This document shows, in pieces, positions 1 through 4,854 of a stretch of 6,682 bases of DNA. Below the pieces are notes generated by a model, which worked only from the letters and a program-made list of their open reading frames with translations, ran no database searches and was not told where the DNA came from. Position 1 is the first letter of the stretch. Every line of letters starts with the position of its first letter. A program made the position numbers and the translations under genes. This DNA comes from Bacillota bacterium (GTDB lineage Bacteria > Bacillota > DTU030 > DUMP01), in assembly GCA_012735455.1 (NCBI GenBank), contig JAAYHG010000214.1, forward strand, positions 1-6,682, read 5' to 3'.

Positions 1-18
1 GCGCGGAGGCAGAAGTAA
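1..18 (+). CDS. Possible C-terminal end of an upstream gene (partial)
   Basis: Frame 1 reads Ala-Arg-Arg-Gln-Lys and then a TAA stop at 16-18, just ahead of the ABC ATPase start. A basic C-terminal tail next to an SsuB-type ATPase would fit the permease subunit (SsuC/TauC type) usually encoded beside it. Five codons cannot identify a protein, so both the reality of the gene and its identity are inferred from context only. Confidence 0.3.
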   Translation, partial: ARRQK

Positions 19-32
19 GGGGGCGGGCCAGC

Positions 33-830
33 TTGCAGCCAAAGGGAGAGGCTATCGTCTTAAGCGGCGTGAGCCGTGCCTTCACCAGCCGCAGCGGGGA
101 GATTCTGGCCCTGGACAATATTGACCTTACCATTCGAGAAGGTGAGTTTCTCTGTATCGTAGGACCAAGTGGTTGTGGCAAGACGACGCTTCTTCGCATC
201 CTGGCCGGGCTCGAGCAGCCCGGCAGTGGAAAGGTGGAGATTAAGGTCCAGGAAGCGGGCAAACCGGTGAACTCTATGGTGTTCCAGGAACAGTCCATCT
301 TTCCTTGGTATACTGTGAAGGATAACGTAGCCTACGGTCTGGCCATGCGCGGGGTACCACGGCCCGAGCGCGAGGAAATAACGGCTCACTATCTCAGGAT
401 AACGGGGCTGAGTAAGTTTGCCAACGCTTATCCGCACCAGCTTTCTGGGGGGATGAAGCAGCGGGTCAGCGTGGCTCGTGCCTTTGCCAACGATCCCTCC
501 ATCCTCCTTATGGATGAGCCCTTCGGCTCCCTGGACGAACAGACTCGGGTTATTCTGCAGCAGGAGCTTCTTAAGATCTGGGAGGGTACCAACAAGACAG
601 CGGTGTTCATCACGCACAGCATTGATGAGGCCTTAGGGTTGGGTGATCGAATCCTTATCATGACTGCCCGTCCGGGTCGGGTGAAAGAAATTCTAGATGT
701 GGACCTGCCGCGTCCACGAGACCTTACGGTGATTCGTTCAAATCCACGCTTTCTTGAGCTGTTTCATACTATTTGGTCCAAACTCCGCGAGGAAGTAATT
801 AAGGCTAAGGCCCGCGAACTGCAGGAATAA
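33..830 (+). CDS. ABC transporter ATP-binding protein, nitrate/sulfonate/taurine (SsuB/TauB) type
   Basis: This is the cytoplasmic ATPase subunit that drives an importer with a membrane permease and a substrate-binding protein. All nucleotide-binding motifs are present in the 265-residue product: Walker A GPSGCGKTT at 44-52, Q-loop Gln85, signature LSGGMKQR at 137-144, Walker B ILLMDEP at 157-163, D-loop SLD at 166-168 and switch His195. The motifs FQEQSIFPW (84-92) and MTARPGRV (210-217) are typical of the NitT/TauT family, and the length is normal. The start is TTG at 33, with AAGGGGG (17-23) nine bases upstream; no ATG lies nearby. The frame stays open to the window edge, so a start further upstream cannot be excluded. 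The substrate is unknown because permease and binding protein are not in view; nitrate, aliphatic sulfonate, taurine, thiamine-precursor and riboflavin-type importers all use this ATPase type. It probably ends an upstream operon and is unrelated in function to cdaA. Confidence 0.9.
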   Translation: MQPKGEAIVLSGVSRAFTSRSGEILALDNIDLTIREGEFLCIVGPSGCGKTTLLRILAGLEQPGSGKVEIKVQEAGKPVNSMVFQEQSIFPWYTVKDNVAYGLAMRGVPRPEREEITAHYLRITGLSKFANAYPHQLSGGMKQRVSVARAFANDPSILLMDEPFGSLDEQTRVILQQELLKIWEGTNKTAVFITHSIDEALGLGDRILIMTARPGRVKEILDVDLPRPRDLTVIRSNPRFLELFHTIWSKLREEVIKAKARELQE

Positions 831-962
831 GGCAGTCGCCAGCACTTGGCAGAAAAAATCCCGCAGGTGCGAAAGGTATTTTCCTCCTGGCTAGCGAAAG
901 TATAAAAGCAGAGCAGATAAGATAGTACTAGAGAGATAAGCAGTATTTGCAAGGTGAGGCAG

Positions 963-1763
963 ATGATGGAACAGCTCAGCCGCATGACCCCTCTGGACAT
1001 TCTCGATATAATCCTGGTGGCTTTTGTTTTTTATCGGGTTATTGTCTGGATTCGGGGGACCCGAGCTGTACAACTCATCAAAGGCCTTGCCGTTCTTCTT
1101 TTGGCATATTTTCTTAGCCGCCGTTTAGAGCTGGCAGCCACCAGCTGGCTGCTGGACAAGGCCATGACCATGGGGCTAATTGCTATTCCGCTTATCTTTC
1201 AGCCCGAGCTGAGGCGAGGCTTAGAACAGCTTGGACGGGGTCGCTTATTTGCTCGGACTGTGCTCAGAGAAGAGGACACCTCTGAGGTGATCCAGGAAGT
1301 GGTGCGGGGGATTCAGGTTCTGGCGCGCAACAAGGTGGGGGCACTCCTGGTGTTCGAGCGCCAGACCGGCCTAAAAGAAGTAGAAGAAACCGGTATTCCT
1401 CTAGATGCCCTGGTTTCAGCCGAGGTTTTGGTGAATGTATTCGTTCCCAACACCCCCTTGCACGATGGAGCAGCCATTATTCGTGGTGATCGCGTGGTGG
1501 CTGCAGGTTGTTTCTTGCCCCTTTCAGAAAACCCGGACCTGAGCAAAGACTTGGGTACTCGCCACCGGGCTGCCCTGGGCATCAGTGAACAATCCGACTG
1601 TGTGGCTATTGTAGTATCGGAGGAGACAGGCATTATTTCCGTGGCCCAAGAGGGTCGGGTGCGGCGCCACCTGGATGAAGACAGTCTCAGGGATTATTTA
1701 GCCAATGTGTTTAAACAAGAGGCTGTATTACCATTCTGGCGCTGGGGGTCATCACATGGATAG
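963..1763 (+). CDS. cdaA: Diadenylate cyclase CdaA (DacA), membrane-bound
   Basis: It condenses two ATP into cyclic di-AMP, the second messenger controlling potassium and osmolyte uptake and wall integrity in Firmicutes. Counted from ATG 963 the protein has 266 residues, close to the family norm of about 270. Hydrophobic segments near residues 11-30, 38-52 and 66-79 match the three membrane helices of CdaA, followed by the family sequence FQPELRRGLEQLGRGR (79-94). The cytoplasmic DAC domain carries the DGA motif (168-170) and the RHR motif within GTRHR (198-202), the metal- and ATP-binding signatures, plus SEETG (219-223), so it should be active. An in-frame GTG lies at 954 and a second ATG at 966; AAGGTGAGG (951-959) would serve as the ribosome site for either ATG, so the start is uncertain by one codon. 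The gene follows a 132-bp gap and probably opens the cda-glm operon. Its end overlaps cdaR by 8 bp, as expected for genes whose products bind each other in the membrane. Confidence 0.96.
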   Translation: MMEQLSRMTPLDILDIILVAFVFYRVIVWIRGTRAVQLIKGLAVLLLAYFLSRRLELAATSWLLDKAMTMGLIAIPLIFQPELRRGLEQLGRGRLFARTVLREEDTSEVIQEVVRGIQVLARNKVGALLVFERQTGLKEVEETGIPLDALVSAEVLVNVFVPNTPLHDGAAIIRGDRVVAAGCFLPLSENPDLSKDLGTRHRAALGISEQSDCVAIVVSEETGIISVAQEGRVRRHLDEDSLRDYLANVFKQEAVLPFWRWGSSHG

Positions 1764-2997
1764 ATGGTTGCAGAAGGATCCTGTTGTCCGGGTGGTGGCT
1801 TTGTTCCTGGCTTTGCTCATGTGGCTGTTCGTGGTGAACGAGCAGAATCCTCAGGAGACTCGTTCTTTACTAGTTACCCCCGAACTAAGAAACCTTCCGC
1901 CGGGCCTGGTTTTGCTGGATGAGGTCAAGCCGGTGCCAGTAAGACTGCGTGGGCGGCGCAACGAGCTGTACGCCACCGGTGCTGCTGAACTTGGAGCCTA
2001 TGTGGATCTTGGCGAGGCTAGCGAAGGTGAAAATGCCTATCCGGTGCGCCTCACTAATATACCGCCGGATTTGCAGCTGGTGCAGATCTCGCCTACAGAG
2101 GCTGTGGTTAACCTGGAGAGCATCGCTCAACAGCAGATTCCAGTAGAGTTGATGTTGCGTGGGACGGCGACAATAGGTTACACAGTGGGCACACCTGTCA
2201 TTAGCCCGGTACATGTTCTCTTAGAAGGTCCGCGCAGCCGTGTACGTTTGGCCAACCGGGCTGTTATCAGAGTGGATGTGGAAGGTGCCAAGGACAACGT
2301 TCGAGTGAGCGTGCCAGTGCAGATTCTGGATAACAAAGGATCTCCGGTTACGGAAGGCCTGCGTATCAAACCAGAGGTAATTGAAGTTACCGTTCCCGTG
2401 TCTCGCCTACCAGCAAAAATGGTGCCGGTACAACCCCAAATCGTCGGAGAACCGGCCGAAGGTTATAAAGTAAGCCAGGTGTTAGTGGATCCAGAACGCA
2501 TCGCTATAAGTGGCCGAGCCGAAATGCTGGCTGAAATCCAGAGTGTTTCCACCCTACCGCTGGATGTAAGCGGGAGCACCGAGACCAAGTCCGCTGATCT
2601 GCGTGTGGCCCTACCACAAGACGTGCGGGCTGAGGTAGAGCGGGTGCGGGTGACGGCCGTGCTAGAACCGCGCACCGTCCAACGCTCATTGGATAACGTG
2701 GAGCTCAAGGTGCGCAATTTAGGGGAAAACCTGGCGGTCGAACTTGACCCCAAGAGAGTGCAGGTAACTATTTCTGGCCTTTACCCTGTTGTCAATCCAA
2801 TAACGCCGGCCGACCTGGTTGCTTATGTCAATCTTAAAGATCTAGCTGCCGGTGAGTATGAGATTAGCGTGACCTTAAACCTGCCCGATGATGTACGCGC
2901 CGTGGCGATCGAACCGTCTATGGTAAAGGTGAGTATCAATAATCCGGAACCCGAAGGAGAAGAGGATAAACCCGCGAGTAGCGATAACAAGCCCTAG
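1756..2997 (+). CDS. cdaR: CdaA regulatory protein CdaR (YbbR-domain protein)
   Basis: This is a membrane-anchored regulator that in other Firmicutes binds CdaA and modulates c-di-AMP synthesis. The 413-residue product starts with a short basic stretch and one hydrophobic helix (about residues 11-27), typical of the YbbR N-terminus, so the rest should lie outside the membrane. Four YbbR-like beta-rich repeats of roughly 80-90 residues follow (about 34-121, 127-215, 222-303, 310-395), each with a PxxV-type opening and a closing VTV/VTI-like strand. The tail (396-413) is short and acidic, rich in Glu, Pro, Asp and Lys; Bacillus subtilis YbbR has a much longer low-complexity tail. ATG 1756 is chosen because it gives the family N-terminus directly before the anchor. 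A more upstream in-frame start would add about 17 unrelated residues inside cdaA. The 8-bp overlap with cdaA and the weak G-rich site ahead of the ATG suggest translational coupling. Confidence 0.93.
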   Translation: MDRWLQKDPVVRVVALFLALLMWLFVVNEQNPQETRSLLVTPELRNLPPGLVLLDEVKPVPVRLRGRRNELYATGAAELGAYVDLGEASEGENAYPVRLTNIPPDLQLVQISPTEAVVNLESIAQQQIPVELMLRGTATIGYTVGTPVISPVHVLLEGPRSRVRLANRAVIRVDVEGAKDNVRVSVPVQILDNKGSPVTEGLRIKPEVIEVTVPVSRLPAKMVPVQPQIVGEPAEGYKVSQVLVDPERIAISGRAEMLAEIQSVSTLPLDVSGSTETKSADLRVALPQDVRAEVERVRVTAVLEPRTVQRSLDNVELKVRNLGENLAVELDPKRVQVTISGLYPVVNPITPADLVAYVNLKDLAAGEYEISVTLNLPDDVRAVAIEPSMVKVSINNPEPEGEEDKPASSDNKP

Positions 2998-3045
2998 CAG
3001 CAGCTACTGACAGACAGGATATTGACTCTAGAAGATTACAGTCTT

Positions 3046-3051
3046 AGGAGG
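3046..3051 (+). promoter_or_regulatory. Ribosome binding site that fixes the glmM start
   Basis: AGGAGG lies six bases ahead of GTG 3058. It supports GTG 3058 over the in-frame TTG at 3022, which would add 12 residues that the GlmM family lacks. Confidence 0.85.
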
Positions 3052-3057
3052 ATTTAC

Positions 3058-4392
3058 GTGGGGAAACTCTTTGGCACTGACGGCGTCCGCGGAGTAGCGA
3101 ACGCTGATCTTACCCCGGAACTGGCCTTTGCGTTGGGCCGGTCTGGGGCTTATGTTCTTACGGATGGTCGGGAGCGGCCGCGTCTGGTGGTGGGGCGCGA
3201 CACGCGCCGTTCAGGTGAAATGCTGGAGGCTGCCCTCACTGCAGGTATTCTTTCGGCCGGAGGCGAGGTGCTAAGCGTAGGAGTACTACCAACCCCCGCT
3301 GTAGCCTACCTTACCCACGCCCTTGAAGCTGATGCTGGTGTTATGATTTCCGCCTCGCACAACCCGGTAGAGGACAACGGTATCAAGTTTTTTTCTGCCC
3401 AGGGCTATAAGCTGCCCGATGCCACAGAAGATCGGATTGAGGCGCTGCTCACTGCCCAAGACCTGCCTCGCCCTACGGGGGCCGGAGTTGGGATTCGCCA
3501 CGAGGTTGATAACGCCGCTGAACTATACCTGAACCACCTGATCTCGGAATTGGGCGTGGACCTTAGCGGCCTCAAAATTGCCCTGGATGCCGCCAATGGT
3601 GCTGCCTTCGCTGTGGCGCCAGAAATCTTGCGTCGCTTGGGCGCAGAGCTTGTGCTCCTCAACTGTGAACCGTCCGGTGTTAATATAAATGTCAACTGTG
3701 GCTCTACCCACCCGGAAGGGCTAAAGGACGCTGTGCGTGCCTCGGGTTGTTGCCTTGGCCTGGCTTTCGACGGTGATGCCGACAGGCTGCTGGCTGTGGA
3801 TGAGCGCGGCGAGCTTGTGGACGGGGATCAGATTATGACTATCCTGGCCTTGGCTGAACAAGAGAAAGGACGTCTAAACGGGTTAGGGGTGGTTGCCACC
3901 TCAATGAGCAACATGGGACTGGAGCTGGCGCTGAAAGAGCATAGCTTGGAACTTGTCCGTACCCAGGTGGGCGACCGTTACGTGTTAGAAGAGTTGTTAA
4001 AACGCGGCTGGACTCTCGGTGGTGAACAGTCTGGTCATATCATTAACCTTCAGCACAACACCACTGGTGACGGTATCAGCACCGCCTTGCAGCTGCTGGG
4101 TGTGCTGGCGGACAAAAAAGTACCACTTTCCGTACTGGCCAGTGTTATGCCGCGTCTGCCACAGCTCTTGGTAAATGTGTCTGTCAAGACAAAGGACGGC
4201 TGGAAAGAAAACCCCTCCATCGTGCAGGCTGTGCAGGCAGCAGAGGCGCGTCTTCAGAGGCGTGGCCGGGTAGTGGTCCGTGCCTCTGGCACCGAGCCCC
4301 TCATGCGCATCATGGTGGAGGGTGAAGATGCCGTGCTATTAGAAACGATCGCGCGCGATCTGGCTGCAGTTATTAGAACAGAATTAGGATAG
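3058..4392 (+). CDS. glmM: Phosphoglucosamine mutase GlmM
   Basis: It interconverts glucosamine-6-phosphate and glucosamine-1-phosphate in the cytoplasm, the second step from fructose-6-phosphate to UDP-GlcNAc for peptidoglycan. The 444-residue product has the full set of alpha-D-phosphohexomutase signatures: N-terminal GKLFGTDGVRG (2-12), the phosphoserine loop ISASHNP with catalytic Ser100, the magnesium loop DGDADR (238-243), the sugar-specificity loop GGEQSGH (321-327) and the phosphate-binding loop RASGTEP (408-414). Length is standard. GTG 3058 is the start because it gives the conserved N-terminus and sits six bases after AGGAGG. It lies 60 bp after cdaR with no terminator visible between, so it is probably co-transcribed. 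In studied Firmicutes GlmM binds CdaA directly and inhibits it, which explains the conserved linkage. Ser100 must be phosphorylated for activity. Nothing is missing or unusual. Confidence 0.98.
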   Translation: MGKLFGTDGVRGVANADLTPELAFALGRSGAYVLTDGRERPRLVVGRDTRRSGEMLEAALTAGILSAGGEVLSVGVLPTPAVAYLTHALEADAGVMISASHNPVEDNGIKFFSAQGYKLPDATEDRIEALLTAQDLPRPTGAGVGIRHEVDNAAELYLNHLISELGVDLSGLKIALDAANGAAFAVAPEILRRLGAELVLLNCEPSGVNINVNCGSTHPEGLKDAVRASGCCLGLAFDGDADRLLAVDERGELVDGDQIMTILALAEQEKGRLNGLGVVATSMSNMGLELALKEHSLELVRTQVGDRYVLEELLKRGWTLGGEQSGHIINLQHNTTGDGISTALQLLGVLADKKVPLSVLASVMPRLPQLLVNVSVKTKDGWKENPSIVQAVQAAEARLQRRGRVVVRASGTEPLMRIMVEGEDAVLLETIARDLAAVIRTELG

Positions 4393-4437
4393 TGGGTGGG
4401 ACAGGCTCATAAACAGATGACGTGCATATGCTGCCTT

Positions 4438-4489
4438 AAAGGAGGTGATGCCTGGCGAGAGACAAGGAAGTATTTTCCAGTCCCTGTAG
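4438..4489 (+). other. Perfect 12-nt Shine-Dalgarno sequence and possible 13-codon leader reading frame
   Basis: AAAGGAGGTGAT (4438-4449) fully complements the usual 3' end of bacterial 16S rRNA. It overlaps ATG 4448, which opens a 13-codon frame ending at TAG 4487-4489. The start is only two bases after GGAGG, too close for efficient initiation, so translation is doubtful. The stop codon spans the ribozyme cleavage site. No conserved peptide is recognisable. It could be a real leader cistron, a ribosome standby site, or chance. Confidence 0.25.
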
Positions 4490-4648
4490 CGCCAGAACTC
4501 CTCGGTGACGTTTGGTCAGCTGAACTGGCCCTCGGGGAGTTGACGAGGAAGGGGTTTATCGAAGTCTTCGGCGGATGCCCCTCGGGTTTCACCGCCCGTA
4601 AGGCTTTCTTCAAAACCTGGGAGCGATCCCGGGCACAAAGGGAAAGCT
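4488..4648 (+). promoter_or_regulatory. glmS ribozyme (glucosamine-6-phosphate-activated self-cleaving riboswitch)
   Basis: This catalytic RNA uses glucosamine-6-phosphate as cofactor to cut the glmS message, giving feedback on GlmS. The conserved landmarks occur in order: AGCGCCAGAACT at the 5' end (cleavage between A4488 and G4489), TTGACGAGG with the expected catalytic G at 4542, GGGGTTTATCGAA then TTCGGCGGATGCCCC (4551-4581), GTAAGG...TTTCTTCAAA (4598-4614) and ACAAAGGGAAAGC (4635-4647). Helices close by hand: P2 4496-4501/4536-4541; its extension 4514-4519/4525-4530; P2.1 4550-4554/4578-4582; P1 4560-4563/4567-4570; P3 4583-4586/4595-4598; P4 4603-4608/4642-4647; P4.1 4616-4622/4627-4633 capped by a GCGA tetraloop. 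Roles and helix names come from the known family. In Bacillus the cut leaves a 5'-OH glmS transcript that RNase J degrades. No core element is missing, so it should be active. An 84-codon open frame over it is not a gene. Confidence 0.97.
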
Positions 4649-4683
4649 AGGTGAAGAATCTACAGCGTGTTTCGCTTTTGCCA

Positions 4684-4818
4684 ACTTCCTTTGTCCCGGT
4701 CTTAATCCGTCCCTTTACCTTGAATCTTTCTTTCTACCCATTTCGTTATGTCTCCCTCCTTCAAAGGGAAGACTAGGATGGGTATAGCAAGGTGGGTTAA
4801 GCGGGGAACAGGGGAGGT
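4684..4818 (+). repeat. Long imperfect inverted repeat / stem-loop in the glmS leader
   Basis: A pyrimidine-rich arm is followed by a purine-rich arm, and they pair in register from base to tip: 4684-4694/4808-4818 (11 pairs, three G-U), 4695-4698/4802-4805, 4701-4708/4794-4801 (8 pairs, one G-U), 4717-4722/4788-4793, 4735-4743/4776-4784 (9 pairs, two G-U) and a tip stem 4753-4757/4765-4769 with a seven-base loop 4758-4764. That is about 43 pairs over 135 nt, by hand. No U-run follows, so it is not an intrinsic terminator. It could be a regulatory leader, a barrier to 5'-to-3' decay after ribozyme cleavage, or a remnant of a small inverted-repeat element. I recognise no known RNA family. Confidence 0.55.
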
Positions 4819-4846
4819 CTCTTCAACTATTGCCTTTTGAAGGAGG
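4755..4846 (+). promoter_or_regulatory. Possible anti-Shine-Dalgarno helix controlling glmS translation
   Basis: CCTCCTTCAAAGGG (4755-4768) is complementary to CCTTTTGAAGGAGG (4833-4846) over 14 pairs with a single G-U, covering the whole glmS ribosome binding site. The first strand is also the tip of the 4684-4818 hairpin, so full pairing excludes that tip stem; the seven-base loop alone (4758-4764) could instead form a pseudoknot with 4837-4843. A second small hairpin, 4821-4826/4837-4842, also covers part of the site. The complementarity is seen directly; a control function is inferred. Confidence 0.45.
4839..4846 (+). promoter_or_regulatory. glmS ribosome binding site, fixes the start
   Basis: GAAGGAGG lies eight bases ahead of ATG 4855. 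The in-frame TTG at 4837 overlaps the start of this site and cannot be the true start. Confidence 0.9.
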
Positions 4847-4854
4847 ATTCCCTC

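Noticed and set aside
838..857. GCCA/TGGC hairpin followed by an A-run after the ABC ATPase gene as a terminator
   Set aside because: The stem is only four pairs and the run is A, not T, on the coding strand; on the other strand the T-run precedes the stem.
4404..4432. Possible glmS promoter with TATGCT at 4427-4432 as -10
   Set aside because: Two mismatches in the -10 and no -35-like sequence 16-18 bp upstream.
4396..4650. Open frame of 84 codons between glmM and glmS that could be a small hypothetical protein
   Set aside because: It lies over the glmS ribozyme, whose sequence constraints explain it. No ribosome site precedes its start and the protein shows no recognisable domain.
4664..4679. 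Small hairpin AGCG/CGCT followed by TTTT just after the ribozyme, as a terminator
   Set aside because: Only four stem pairs and four T's, too weak for an intrinsic terminator, and it would separate the ribozyme from glmS.
4778..4820. T-box-like stretch (AAGGTGGGTTAAGCGGGG)
   Set aside because: It resembles AGGGTGGNACCGCG only loosely; the ACCGCG part is missing, there is no terminator with a U-run, and no specifier stem is visible. glmS is also not a typical T-box target.
4649..4854. Possible c-di-AMP (ydaO-type) or other known riboswitch in the glmS leader
   Set aside because: Tempting because cdaA is in the operon, but I could not line up the conserved ydaO blocks or those of other classes I know.
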